Source of the DNA: Verrucomicrobiales bacterium
GTDB taxonomy: Bacteria > Verrucomicrobiota > Verrucomicrobiia > Verrucomicrobiales > DEV007
Direction: 5' to 3'
Assembly (NCBI GenBank): GCA_012960505.1
Contig: DUBC01000033.1
Coordinates: forward strand, 124,001 to 188,000
Length of the DNA stretch: 64,000 bases
Part shown: one piece after another, positions 52,863 to 62,073 of the stretch
Layout: each line of letters starts with the position of its first letter
Numbering within the stretch: position 1 is the stretch's first letter
Program-made: the position numbers and the translations under genes
Notes under the pieces: generated by a model
Told to the model about the DNA's origin: nothing
Databases searched by the model: none
The model's input: only the letters and a program-made list of their open reading frames with translations

Positions 52863-54674
52863 TTATTGCCAATTGATAGTTTGCTCGATTAGGGCCGAGT
52901 CATTACTAAATTGAATGGGGATAAGTAGTTCTTTATTTCCTCCGTTTTCTCTTATGACGGGCTTCCCTTCTGATTTAAAAGTCAGAGCAGTGTTATCATC
53001 AATGAGGTAAGTGTTATTATCTGTAAGTTCTATTGATTGCCCTACCGCTGCCCTGAAATATAGATTCTTCACAGGGTTCCCTTTGATTTTGATACTGCGG
53101 GTGAAAGCGACATCAGAGGATTCAAATGATCCTTGAGGTGAAGGCATATCTTCAATGAATAGAGTGCCGAAAGTGTATCTGAAAGTCGGGATCCTTTCCT
53201 CTCCTGTCAACTTGTAGCCCTTAAATAGGTACCCTCCTTTAATCGGTGGAAGCTGTGCATTTTCTTTTCTAATGAAAGAATCAGGCCAAGATTCATTTGA
53301 ATCGCTAATGGTTGCGAAAGGAACTCCAGGAGGCCCATTGATGACGGATTGGCCTGCCGGTGGCTGATAGCCTTGACCTCTTCCGTTCCAATGTCTTTTT
53401 GCATCAATAAAGTCTCCAAGCCAGAGCATGGCAATTCGCATATTGTTTGCATCATAAGCTAAATTGAGTCCTCCAGGATAACCGACCCCGATAGCTCTTG
53501 ATCCTGCTCCCTGAATGAAGTTGCGATAAATTCGAGCTTCTTCCTCAGCAACGATCAATTGTCCGCCAAGTGAATTTCCCCCTGAAGGTCCTCTATTCAC
53601 AGAGAGCGGGGTTTCCTTTTTGGAGTTTGGCGTTTTCCAGCCAACATAAAGTGATTCTTCGCCGCCTCCTTCAAAGTATTGCACTTCTATATGGTGCGAT
53701 CCTTTTTCCAGTTTTACTTTGCCGGATTTAGGAGAGTCTCCGTGGATACCGTCATGATCGATGACGATTTTTCTATCGATGAGTAGTCTGGACCCATCAT
53801 CAGAGCTGACAGTGAATATATAGTCTCCTGATTTTGGTGTTTCAATGTTTCCTCTAAAGACTATCCCAAAAGAGTCTTTTTCTTTTGTACAAGAAAGATC
53901 AAACTTTCCACTAGGAACATGATCCGTTCCGGACGGTTCTATTTGATTCCAATCTGGTATTTTTTTCCATGAACCCTTAAATAGAGTAAAGGTCAGTTCG
54001 CTTAGGGGATTCACTTCTTTGGAAACTATCATTGTTCCCCTCATCACCTGAGCATGGCCAGGTAAAGTACAAACATATGGATACTTACCTGTTCTTTTAG
54101 GCGCAGTGAAATAGAGAGTTGAAGAAGAATGAGGGTCCGCCATTTTGCTCGCAAAGAGAAGGTCAGGATGTTTCGGGATCCAGTGCTTGGCAAAACCGTC
54201 GACTCCTAACTTCCATGCTTCCTGAGCAACTTTCATATCTTTTCCTTTGCCAGGTTTTGTGATCGCTAAGTTGTGATGCATGTCATCTTGATTCCGAAGT
54301 ATCAGCTTAATTTTTTTCCCAGGATACACGGTAATAATTGGCCTATTATATTTCATTTCCCCTTTGAGAGTCGTGATTTCAATTGTTGTGTCGGGTTTGC
54401 CGAAGCCTTTAGGCACTGCATTGTTTTGAATCCACTTGGCAATATATTCCTGATCTTTTTTGCTTAGTTTTGCTAATTCTACAGGACCGCTCTTTCCGTT
54501 CGGGGCCTTTAAAATTACATTCTTATCTACAACATCAACGATCCCTGCTTTGATTTTTCTACCGTCTGAATGAGACCACGTTCTGGCTCCAGGGTCTTCG
54601 ATTTTATCTTGGCCGATACCGGCAATAGGAATAAATAAAACGTAAAAAAAGAATAAAGTTTTAATGCTGCCCAT
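52863..54674 (-). CDS. Secreted SHD1-plastocyanin-PA14 protein
   Basis: A 603-residue exported protein. After the signal peptide (about 1-21) comes an SLA1/SHD1-like domain (WSHSDGRKIKAGIVDVVDKN and AKLSKKDQEYIAKWIQNN). A plastocyanin/auracyanin-like copper domain follows, with candidate ligands His133 or His134, Cys202, His207 and Met211 or Met215 (YVCTLPGHAQVM). A PA14 carbohydrate-binding domain follows at about 230-360 (FTVSSDDGSRLLIDRKIVID). The last region has YDANNMRIAMLWLGDFIDAK, related to the YDHDTMR domain of the 1166-residue gene. Copper should carry electrons, with PA14 holding a glycan. The gene heads the three-gene minus-strand set. Confidence 0.88.
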   Translation of the reverse strand: MGSIKTLFFFYVLFIPIAGIGQDKIEDPGARTWSHSDGRKIKAGIVDVVDKNVILKAPNGKSGPVELAKLSKKDQEYIAKWIQNNAVPKGFGKPDTTIEITTLKGEMKYNRPIITVYPGKKIKLILRNQDDMHHNLAITKPGKGKDMKVAQEAWKLGVDGFAKHWIPKHPDLLFASKMADPHSSSTLYFTAPKRTGKYPYVCTLPGHAQVMRGTMIVSKEVNPLSELTFTLFKGSWKKIPDWNQIEPSGTDHVPSGKFDLSCTKEKDSFGIVFRGNIETPKSGDYIFTVSSDDGSRLLIDRKIVIDHDGIHGDSPKSGKVKLEKGSHHIEVQYFEGGGEESLYVGWKTPNSKKETPLSVNRGPSGGNSLGGQLIVAEEEARIYRNFIQGAGSRAIGVGYPGGLNLAYDANNMRIAMLWLGDFIDAKRHWNGRGQGYQPPAGQSVINGPPGVPFATISDSNESWPDSFIRKENAQLPPIKGGYLFKGYKLTGEERIPTFRYTFGTLFIEDMPSPQGSFESSDVAFTRSIKIKGNPVKNLYFRAAVGQSIELTDNNTYLIDDNTALTFKSEGKPVIRENGGNKELLIPIQFSNDSALIEQTINWQ

Positions 54675-54851
54675 AATTTTGACTATTTAACGCAGACCCT
54701 GATGTTTATCTCAACGATCTTTTCCCCTTTATTTGAAGATAGAACGGGTAAATACTCTTTCAGAAGATTCTAACAATAAATATAGTTAATAACCCTTAAA
54801 TAATAGGCTTTTATGTTCTGATTTTTTTATAATAAGGTTTTATGCCCCTGC

Positions 54852-54879
54852 TTGACTGTAATCAGATAAGAAGTATCAT
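54852..54879 (+). promoter_or_regulatory. Probable promoter of the rpmH-rnpA-yidD-yidC operon
   Basis: TTGACT (54852-54857), a 16-base spacer and TATCAT (54874-54879) lie 60 bases before rpmH. The match fits a strong housekeeping promoter. No DnaA boxes were seen in the surrounding 264-base gap. Confidence 0.5.
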
Positions 54880-54938
54880 GTGCGCCCCTCTAATGATCTG
54901 AATTTATTTTGTAAGATCATTGAAAAAATAAAACGATC

Positions 54939-55112
54939 ATGAAACGTACTTATCAACCCTCTAAACGCAGTCGAAAGCGTCAGCACGGATTTCGTGCTAG
55001 GATGAAGACAAAAGGTGGTCGAGGTATTATAAAAAGGCGGCGTCAAAAAGGGCGTAAGAGGCTTATTCCTAAGGGAGCAGAGATTCATTACAAGCGTCAT
55101 CGTCAGACTTAA
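54939..55112 (+). CDS. rpmH: Ribosomal protein L34
   Basis: A 57-residue, extremely basic protein starting [20 protein letters not shown], which is the L34 signature, followed by [20 protein letters not shown]. It is a little longer than the usual 44-46 residues, with an additional C-terminal [17 protein letters not shown] stretch. It starts the conserved rpmH-rnpA-yidD-yidC order. The ATG lacks a Shine-Dalgarno sequence. Confidence 0.96.
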   Translation: MKRTYQPSKRSRKRQHGFRARMKTKGGRGIIKRRRQKGRKRLIPKGAEIHYKRHRQT

Positions 55113-55173
55113 ATTGTTTATCTGAGCTTGATTAAGGCGTGGTAAGGTAGACAATCATTTATCAACACTGATT

Positions 55174-55536
55174 ATGCGGTTTAAGCGGCCAATGTGTATG
55201 AAATCACGCAGCGAGTTTTTGCGTGTGCGCAACGAAGGAAGGACATTTTCTGGTAAGTATATTGTTTTGGGAATTCTTGCAGATCAAGAAATTATTCCAA
55301 AGATGAAGTTTGGTATCATTTTGACCCGGAAGATAGGAAATGCAGTGATTAGGAATCGTATCCGGCGACGGTTACGAGGGATTATTAATTGTTGGGGTGA
55401 TTCTTTGAAGTTTTCCGGTTATCTTGTCATGATTCCCAGATACATGGCACCTAATGCAACTTTTCAAGATTTAGAATCTGACTGGAAAAAACTGATGCAT
55501 CGTGCGGGTCTTGTTGCTGAGGATCAACTTCTATGA
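55174..55536 (+). CDS. rnpA: Ribonuclease P protein component
   Basis: The protein subunit of RNase P, which helps the catalytic RNA trim the 5' ends of tRNA precursors. The 120-residue product starts RFKRPMCMKSRSEFLRVRNE and contains the RNR motif in AVIRNRIRRRLRGIIN, which binds RNA. Its stop overlaps the yidD start by four bases (ATGA). The P RNA gene (rnpB) is not in the window. Confidence 0.93.
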   Translation: MRFKRPMCMKSRSEFLRVRNEGRTFSGKYIVLGILADQEIIPKMKFGIILTRKIGNAVIRNRIRRRLRGIINCWGDSLKFSGYLVMIPRYMAPNATFQDLESDWKKLMHRAGLVAEDQLL

Positions 55537-55823
55537 GGCATATAATAAAATTGCTGATTCGATTCTACCAGATTCTAATTTCTCCATTAATTCATTTGAT
55601 TGGGGGTCCGAATTCAGGGTGCCGGTTCGATCCAACATGCTCAGAATATTTTTTACAGGCCGTTCAAAGTTATGGCGCTTTCCGCGGATCTATATTAGGA
55701 ATAAAGAGAATATTGAGGTGTGGTCCTTGGGGCGGGCACGGGCATGACTCTGTTCCTCTCAGGTCTGAACAAATTTTAAGAAAAGAAGACAATAACAAGC
55801 AAGATTTACTGAAACATGGATAG
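55533..55823 (+). CDS. yidD: Membrane protein insertion efficiency factor YidD
   Basis: A 96-residue protein with the YidD hallmarks: ISPLIHLIGGPNSGCRFDPT and CSEYFLQAVQSYGAFRG, then RILRCGPWGGHGHDSVP. It helps YidC-dependent membrane insertion and is found attached to the inner membrane. It overlaps rnpA by four bases and yidC by eight bases. Confidence 0.96.
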   Translation: MRHIIKLLIRFYQILISPLIHLIGGPNSGCRFDPTCSEYFLQAVQSYGAFRGSILGIKRILRCGPWGGHGHDSVPLRSEQILRKEDNNKQDLLKHG

Positions 55824-57642
55824 GACAGGCTGGATAGTTATAATTGCTTGCTCATTGGGGCTCTTTTTGTGGTTTGATGGACAAAAGAAAAGTATCGAGG
55901 AACAGAGGAAGTTGATTGAACGAAATCAGCAAAGTTCTCAGGTAGCGAATCCAGAGGGCACTGGTGAAGGAAAGGAAAAAAAAGAGACTCAGAATGGTCC
56001 AGTCATTGAACCTATCAAAGAACAGTTACTGACTCTTTCTAATGGAGTGGCTGATTGGACATTTACCAACATTGGAGGAGGAATTAAGACGGTCGCTCTC
56101 AAGGAGCATAACCTAGAAAGCCCTAAGGTGGTTGAAAAAGAAGGGCTTAAAAATGCTTCATCTATTATTCTTAATAAATATTCAAAGCATCCGATAGGGG
56201 CACTGAGTAAGGGCATTGGGAAATTTGAAGGATTGAACTATGAACTGGTTTCTCAAAACGAAACTGAAATTGAGTTCAGTGCGGAAAGTCCTGAAAAATT
56301 GCAGGTGACTAAGACCTTTACGTTGACTCAAGATAAGGATCCGGGAGAAGGGTATATCATAAAGATGGATTTGGCTGTCAAGTATTTGGGTGAGGGTGGT
56401 AATTTTAGCCTGAATGATTATTTCTTATATGCAGGATCCGCATCTCAGCTTCAAGATGGGAATTCAAGGGACCTCTATACCGGTTTCGAATATATGCGGG
56501 GCAGTAAGGATAAGTTCAGGAGCTTAAGCTATTTAAAAAAGGATAAAGATGATATTAAGGGGCAGGAATTGCATGAGAAGCTTCGATGGATAGGTGTAAG
56601 TAATCAATTCTTCTCAACAAATTTATATGTGAATGAATCTTACGAATCATCTGTCTGGGCTAGTCGCTTTGAGGTTAATTCAGATCAGTATGCATCTCAG
56701 GGGGCAATTGGATTGCCTAAAAATATTACTTTAAATCCTGGAGAATCGAAGACTTGGAAATATGAGATTTATACAGGCCCGAAAAGTTATCAGATCCTTA
56801 AGGGCCTTGAAGGTGAGAGAAAAGAAATAGTCGGTTTTGATCGGATGCCGATATTTGGATTTTTTGCAGAGCCTTTCGCTGTTCTCTTGAGCTGGCTCAT
56901 GAACCTATTGCATAGTGGCCTTGGTAATTTTGGTTGGGCTATTATTTCTATTACGATCATCATGCGTTTATCGATTTGGCCTATCACGGCCAAAGGAACC
57001 CGGGCCATGAAAAAGATGAGCAAGCTTGCGCCCATGATGCAGGAAATTAAGGAGAAGCATAGCAAAAATCCTCAGAAGATACAGAAGGAGACGATGAAGT
57101 TATACAAAGACTACGGAGTCAATCCGATTGGTGGCTGTCTCCCTCTTTTACTTCAGATGCCGATTTTCATTGGCTATTTTGCAATGCTACGTTCGGCGGT
57201 TGAACTTCGACACGAGGGATGGCTTGGTTGGGTTAATGATCTGTCTTTGCCTGATAGCGTGGGTGAGGTGCCTGGCTTAGGTATCTCAATTAATATTTTA
57301 CCTTTATTGATGGGGATTACCATGATGTTCCAGATGCGAATGACGCCACAGGCCGCTGGTCCTAACCAGAAGCAAATGCAAATCATAATGTCAATAATGC
57401 CAATTTTCATTACTGTGATTTGCTACAATTTTGCCTCAGCACTCGCCCTTTACTGGACTGCTGGCAACATCTTCAGTATTGGTCAGACTTGGGCTTCGAA
57501 AAAGTTTGGCAAGGAAGTCGAACTGAAGAAGGTAGACCGGAGCATGAAAAGGCCACCGCTAGGAGCTCCTGGAGCGCAGACTAAATCTACAAAATCTCAG
57601 CAAGTTAGAACCGGAGGAGGAGGTAGGAGAAAGCGTCGTTAA
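55816..57642 (+). CDS. yidC: Membrane protein insertase YidC
   Basis: The 608-residue YidC/Oxa1 insertase that places proteins in the inner membrane with or without Sec. It has an N-terminal membrane helix (WIVIIACSLGLFLWFDGQ), the large periplasmic beta-sandwich domain of Gram-negative YidC (about 60-340), and the C-terminal five-helix core. The core has ITAKGTRAMKKMSKLAPMMQ, GVNPIGGCLPLLLQMPIFIG and ALALYWTAGNIFSIGQTW. The tail is very basic (GGGGRRKRR), a feature that can bind ribosomes. Neither jag nor mnmE, which often follow, is present. Confidence 0.97.
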   Translation: MDRTGWIVIIACSLGLFLWFDGQKKSIEEQRKLIERNQQSSQVANPEGTGEGKEKKETQNGPVIEPIKEQLLTLSNGVADWTFTNIGGGIKTVALKEHNLESPKVVEKEGLKNASSIILNKYSKHPIGALSKGIGKFEGLNYELVSQNETEIEFSAESPEKLQVTKTFTLTQDKDPGEGYIIKMDLAVKYLGEGGNFSLNDYFLYAGSASQLQDGNSRDLYTGFEYMRGSKDKFRSLSYLKKDKDDIKGQELHEKLRWIGVSNQFFSTNLYVNESYESSVWASRFEVNSDQYASQGAIGLPKNITLNPGESKTWKYEIYTGPKSYQILKGLEGERKEIVGFDRMPIFGFFAEPFAVLLSWLMNLLHSGLGNFGWAIISITIIMRLSIWPITAKGTRAMKKMSKLAPMMQEIKEKHSKNPQKIQKETMKLYKDYGVNPIGGCLPLLLQMPIFIGYFAMLRSAVELRHEGWLGWVNDLSLPDSVGEVPGLGISINILPLLMGITMMFQMRMTPQAAGPNQKQMQIIMSIMPIFITVICYNFASALALYWTAGNIFSIGQTWASKKFGKEVELKKVDRSMKRPPLGAPGAQTKSTKSQQVRTGGGGRRKRR

Positions 57643-57991
57643 GGTGCTGTATCGATAAACTATTATTTAGCTATTTCTTTGCTTAGTAGATAGTTTCATT
57701 GGTTTTGGTCCATTATTTTAAAGGCTTGTTGATAGTTTACCCTTGTTTTTATGCTTGCTCTTAGGAATCAGCTTGATTCTGTCTTGAATTGTGATAATCC
57801 AATAACCCTTCTTTGACCACGAGTTGTAAGAAGAGTAATATTATAACATCCAATTATTTGAAATATTCTTTTAACTTCTCCATTAATCCGAAAAATTAAA
57901 CCATCCCTTATAAAATAGAATTCTTTTTTACGGCTAATCGACTGAATTGGTCATAACTGTTAAGTAAATAATTCTATCTGATAGATTTGCC
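57643..57991. other. AT-rich intergenic region before rpoZ
   Basis: About 350 bases between yidC and rpoZ. No gene or terminator was recognised. The main signal is a promoter at 57813-57841, which would give a leader of about 140 bases before rpoZ. No riboswitch fold was recognised in that leader. Confidence 0.5.
57813..57841 (+). promoter_or_regulatory. Probable sigma-70 promoter of rpoZ-smpB
   Basis: TTGACC (57813-57818), an optimal 17-base spacer and TAATAT (57836-57841) make this one of the best promoter matches in the window. It is 150 bases upstream of rpoZ. Confidence 0.6.
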
Positions 57992-58198
57992 ATGAAAACA
58001 GAACTCGTTGAGAAAGCCTTGGAAGTGATTACTGACCCGCCCTCGCTAATCAATCTAGTCTCTAAGAGAGTCCAGCAGTTGAACAGTGGCAGGAGCCCAT
58101 TAATTACTATGGTTGAAAGAATGGGTACTGCGGACATTGCGTTGTCTGAGATTATCGAAGGCAAAATCGTCCTTGAGGAAGGTGTTACTGAAGAGTAA
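57992..58198 (+). CDS. rpoZ: RNA polymerase omega subunit
   Basis: A 68-residue protein with an omega-like core: SLINLVSKRVQQLNSGRSPL and MGTADIALSEIIEGKIVLEE. Omega helps assembly and stability of RNA polymerase. The usual spoT or gmk neighbours are not seen; smpB follows after 12 bases. Small size makes the call less certain than for the flanking genes, but the ALSEI-x-EGKI motif is distinctive. Confidence 0.85.
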   Translation: MKTELVEKALEVITDPPSLINLVSKRVQQLNSGRSPLITMVERMGTADIALSEIIEGKIVLEEGVTEE

Positions 58199-58210
58199 AT
58201 CCTCTGCGGC

Positions 58211-58666
58211 ATGTCGCAGGAAATATCAAAAAATCGTAAAGCTTTTCACGACTTTAACATCGTCGATAAGTTCGAGGCTGGAATCGAACTGAAAGGGACT
58301 GAAGTTAAATCAATTCGTGAAGGGCATGTGCATTTAAGAGATGCGTTTGCGGTTGTCCAGAATGGACAAATCTTCCTCGTTGGTTGTGATATTAAGCCAT
58401 ATTCATCTGCTAGCCATGAACAGCATGAACCGAGGAGGCCTCGCCGTTTATTATTGCACAGGAGAGAGATAGATAGGATTGAAATCAAACTTGAGGAGAA
58501 AGGTTTTTCTATGCCGGCTTTGCGCTTATATTGGAAAGAGAAAAGAGTCAAAGTTGAACTTGGGTTAGGGCGAGGGAAGGCACAATACGACAAGAGGCAT
58601 ACCCTAAAGAAAAAGGTCCAGGACCGTGAGGCGAAAAGAGAAGTGGCCCGATTTAATAGAAGTTAG
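58211..58666 (+). CDS. smpB: SsrA-binding protein SmpB
   Basis: The tmRNA partner of trans-translation, which rescues stalled ribosomes. The 151-residue protein has the family sequences KNRKAFHDFNIVDKFEAGIE, LKGTEVKSIREGHVHLRDAF, HEPRRPRRLLLHRREIDRI and the basic C-terminal KRHTLKKKVQDREAKREVAR. The ssrA gene is not in the window. Confidence 0.97.
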   Translation: MSQEISKNRKAFHDFNIVDKFEAGIELKGTEVKSIREGHVHLRDAFAVVQNGQIFLVGCDIKPYSSASHEQHEPRRPRRLLLHRREIDRIEIKLEEKGFSMPALRLYWKEKRVKVELGLGRGKAQYDKRHTLKKKVQDREAKREVARFNRS

Positions 58667-58743
58667 AAGAAAAATCTCAGTTTATTGTATTTAGTGGAAA
58701 CTAATATCTAGCTGCTTCAAGTTGTTGATACCAAACGGATAAA

Positions 58744-60282
58744 TTAGAGGGTCCGCCATTCATGACCCATTTTTGCAAGTAGGAGATCGGATTCTTTCGG
58801 TCCCCAGGAACCGGCAGGGTATTCTGCCATTGGAGATTTTTCTTGAGATTCATGCCATGCCTCTTCTATCGAATCGATGAATACCCATGCATTTTCAACT
58901 TCATCTCGTCGAGCAAACAAAGTGGCGTCGCCTATCATCGCATCAATGAGAAGTCTTTCGTATGCTTCAGGAGATCCCTTTTCAAAGGATGACCAGTACT
59001 GGAAATCCATTTTTACTGGCTCAATCTTTAAGCTCGTTCCCGGTTTCTTTGAGAGCATTAGGACAGACATTCCTTCGTCAGGCTGTATTCTGATAGTCAA
59101 TATGTTACTCTCTCCTGCGCTCGGAAGTTTTTGAAAAAGGACGTTAGGAGGTGATTTGAGATGCAGTGATATCTCTGTTGCTTTTTTGGGTAGTCTTTTA
59201 CCCATTCGTATATAAAACGGAATACCTTCCCAGCGCCAGTTGTCAATGAATAGGCGCATAGCGACATAAGATTCGGTCATGCTTTGAGGATTAACCCGGT
59301 CTTCTTTCCTGTAAGCCTTTACCGGTTCCCCGTTAATGGTTCCGTCATTGTATTGAGCGCGAACGACATTTTCGATCACCTGCTTTGAATCCATCTTACG
59401 TATAGTTCTTAATACTTTTACTTTTTCATCACGTACACTATCAGCGGAGAGGTCAGTAGGAGGTTCCATAGCAACTAAACTTAGCAACTGTAATAAATGA
59501 TTCTGTACCATGTCTCTAGTGGCCCCAGCTTTATCGTAATAACCGCCTCGTCCACCTTCCATGCCTAGGTGTTCAGCACATGTGATTTGCACATGATCAA
59601 TGAACCGACTCCTCCATAATGGTTCAAATATCGAGTTGGCAAAACGCAAAACCATTATGTTTTGGGCAGTTTCTTTTCCTAGGTAATGATCAATACGATA
59701 AGTGTCTGTTTCAGAAAAGGTTTCATTGAGTATCGTATTTAAATTCTGAGCACTCTTTAAATCCGATCCAAACGGTTTTTCAATGATGACTCTGGACCAT
59801 GCACTCGTATTAGCCTTGTTTAGTCCTGCAGCTTTCAAGTTTTCTAGGACTACTGGGAAGAATTCAGGTGCAGTAGAAAGATAGAAGAGCCGATTATGGT
59901 TAGTGCCATTTTCTGATTCAATTTCATCGAGGTGTTTAGAGAGTGTTTTATAGGATTCTGGATCATTCAAGTCTCCACGATGATATGAGAATGACGACAC
60001 GAATTTTCCCCAAGCCTTACTGTCATGCCCTGAACGTGAATTCTTGCTATTCGATTTTTGCAGCTCTTCTTGCCATGATTGATCCGTTTTGTCACGTCTT
60101 GCAAACCCTATAACTTTAAGAACTTTTGGCAGTTCATTATTTAATGAGAGGTTATAGAGTGCCGGTATGAGTTTTCGGTGAGTTAAATCTCCAGTGGCTC
60201 CGAAAATTATAATTGAGCAGGATTCAGGAATCTGACGCGTTTTAAATCCTCGTCTAAGCGATGTGACGGAGGATTCGGGCAT
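58744..60282 (-). CDS. zwf: Glucose-6-phosphate 1-dehydrogenase
   Basis: The first enzyme of the oxidative pentose phosphate pathway, giving NADPH. The 512-residue product has the N-terminal cofactor motif IIFGATGDLTHRKLIPALYN, the active-site signature RIDHYLGKETAQNIMVLRFA, and typical C-terminal segments (PEAYERLLIDAMIGDATLFA). It lies next to the rpiB-glyA fusion gene on the same strand, 113 bases downstream. Both supply pentose-phosphate and one-carbon metabolism. No promoter was assigned. Confidence 0.97.
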   Translation of the reverse strand: MPESSVTSLRRGFKTRQIPESCSIIIFGATGDLTHRKLIPALYNLSLNNELPKVLKVIGFARRDKTDQSWQEELQKSNSKNSRSGHDSKAWGKFVSSFSYHRGDLNDPESYKTLSKHLDEIESENGTNHNRLFYLSTAPEFFPVVLENLKAAGLNKANTSAWSRVIIEKPFGSDLKSAQNLNTILNETFSETDTYRIDHYLGKETAQNIMVLRFANSIFEPLWRSRFIDHVQITCAEHLGMEGGRGGYYDKAGATRDMVQNHLLQLLSLVAMEPPTDLSADSVRDEKVKVLRTIRKMDSKQVIENVVRAQYNDGTINGEPVKAYRKEDRVNPQSMTESYVAMRLFIDNWRWEGIPFYIRMGKRLPKKATEISLHLKSPPNVLFQKLPSAGESNILTIRIQPDEGMSVLMLSKKPGTSLKIEPVKMDFQYWSSFEKGSPEAYERLLIDAMIGDATLFARRDEVENAWVFIDSIEEAWHESQEKSPMAEYPAGSWGPKESDLLLAKMGHEWRTL

Positions 60283-60395
60283 GAGTTTTATAATGAATGT
60301 GTAAGGCGAATTATTTTGTAGAGTACTTGGTCTACTGTGAATTAATAGAATAGAATTAACTGAATATATTAAAAGTTAAGATTCTATTATCCTGA

Positions 60396-62072
60396 TCAAG
60401 GTAAGGGAAACTTTTTATTTAAATCTATTACTTTCAAGCGAATTTTCTCTAGCGCTGCGGGGTCTTCTCTATTCTCAAGTGCTTCATGGATGAAGTCTGC
60501 GACGATCAGCATTTCCTCTTCATTCATTCCTCTCGTCGTGACGGCAGGCGCCCCGATTCTAATTCCACCCGCCTTAAATGGACTTTCAGTATCGAATGGA
60601 ATCGAGTTTTTATTAACGGTGATCCCGGCAGAATCGAGTACTGTTTGGGCTGTCTTACCGTTTATCCCTTTTGGCCTGACATCAACCAGCATCAAGTGGT
60701 TGTCTGTTCCTCCTGAAACAATTCTGTAACCATGTTCTATTAGTCGCGTGGAAAGCTTAGAGGCATTTTTGATAATTTGCTTTTGATATTCTTTGAACTC
60801 AGGTCTTAAAGCCTCTCCAAAGCAGACTGCTTTTGCAGCGATTACGTGCATTAGAGGTCCACCCTGGACTCCAGGAAAGACCATGCTATCTATCTTTTTC
60901 CCCCATTCTTCATTGCAAAGAATTAAGCCTCCTCGGGGTCCTCGAAGTGATTTATGAGTAGTGGTTGATATAAAATCAGCGTGACCAATTGGTGATGGGT
61001 GAACTTCTCCCGCTACTAGACCGGCGACATGTGCCATATCAACAAAGAGCAATGCATTAACGGACTTTGCTATTTGTGACATTCTTTCAAAATCAATGAT
61101 ACGTGAATAAGCCGATGCACCTGCCGTGATCATCTTGGGCTGTACTTCTTCTGCTTGCTTCTGAAGGGCGGCATAATCGATTTTCTCTGTTTCTTTATCC
61201 ACTCCATATGCTGAGATGTCATAAAATTTTCCGGAGAAATTTGCTGGATGGCCATGGGTCAGGTGGCCGCCATGTGAGAGATCCATAGCTAGGATTTTGT
61301 CTCCGTGTTCTAATGCACAAAAGTAAACAGCAGCATTTGCTTGAGACCCTGAGTGTGGTTGAACATTGGCATGTTCAGCGCCGAAGATTTGCTTGGCTCT
61401 ATTAATTGCCAACTCTTCAGCCAGGTCAACATTTTCGCATCCGCCATACCAGCGACGTCCCGGGTAACCTTCAGCATATTTATTTGTCAGCCGACTCCCT
61501 TGTGCTTCACAGACAGCGGCACTGGCGAAATTTTCACTGGCAATGAGTTCGATATTGTTTTTCTGCCTTTGTATTTCTTTATTGATCGCGGATGACAGTT
61601 CAGGATCTTGTTCAGTTATTGGTGTAACATTACAGTTGATTTTATTTACTCTTCTTTCGTGCCGGCCCCCATTTTCGAAATCAGCATCGAGGAATGCTGA
61701 GAGAATTCTTTTTGCGGTTTCCTCATCTGTTCTTTGGGCGCCGATGCAGAGAATATTGGCATCATTGTGAACTCTTGTGAGCGTTGCATCTTCGGGAACG
61801 TTAACGACGGCTGCACGTATCCCAGGATGTCGGTTGGCAACAATGCTCATACCTATTCCTGAATGACAAACAAGAATACCAAATGAGGCCTCTCCACTGG
61901 TCACTTTCTTGCTCACAGCGTGAGCGTAATCCGGATAATCAGTTGAATCCGCAGAGTCGGTTCCCAAGTTTTCAACTTGATAATTATTTTCCATAAGGTG
62001 ACCACAAAGCATTTCCTTTAAGTTGTAGCCTGCATGGTCGCTGGCGATCGCTATGGAGTGAATCTTAGGCAT
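60396..62072 (-). CDS. Fused ribose-5-phosphate isomerase B and serine hydroxymethyltransferase
   Basis: One continuous frame of 558 residues. Residues 1 to about 145 are RpiB (ribose-5-phosphate/ribulose-5-phosphate isomerase): [12 protein letters not shown] with Asp12/His13, catalytic Cys69 in [14 protein letters not shown], and His102 near [15 protein letters not shown]. Residues from about 148 are Gly[34 protein letters not shown]-binding Lys374 in [14 protein letters not shown], and [20 protein letters not shown]. GlyA makes glycine and methylene-tetrahydrofolate from serine. No Met codon occurs near the junction, so separate translation of GlyA looks unlikely. Both catalytic sets appear intact. 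The upstream phosphatase gene ends one base before this ATG. Confidence 0.95.
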   Translation of the reverse strand: MPKIHSIAIASDHAGYNLKEMLCGHLMENNYQVENLGTDSADSTDYPDYAHAVSKKVTSGEASFGILVCHSGIGMSIVANRHPGIRAAVVNVPEDATLTRVHNDANILCIGAQRTDEETAKRILSAFLDADFENGGRHERRVNKINCNVTPITEQDPELSSAINKEIQRQKNNIELIASENFASAAVCEAQGSRLTNKYAEGYPGRRWYGGCENVDLAEELAINRAKQIFGAEHANVQPHSGSQANAAVYFCALEHGDKILAMDLSHGGHLTHGHPANFSGKFYDISAYGVDKETEKIDYAALQKQAEEVQPKMITAGASAYSRIIDFERMSQIAKSVNALLFVDMAHVAGLVAGEVHPSPIGHADFISTTTHKSLRGPRGGLILCNEEWGKKIDSMVFPGVQGGPLMHVIAAKAVCFGEALRPEFKEYQKQIIKNASKLSTRLIEHGYRIVSGGTDNHLMLVDVRPKGINGKTAQTVLDSAGITVNKNSIPFDTESPFKAGGIRIGAPAVTTRGMNEEEMLIVADFIHEALENREDPAALEKIRLKVIDLNKKFPLP

Positions 62073-62073
62073 T

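Noticed and set aside
54675-54938. Possible oriC before rpmH
   Set aside because: No DnaA box (TTATNCACA) or clustered repeats were found; the gap is short and AT-rich like many others here.
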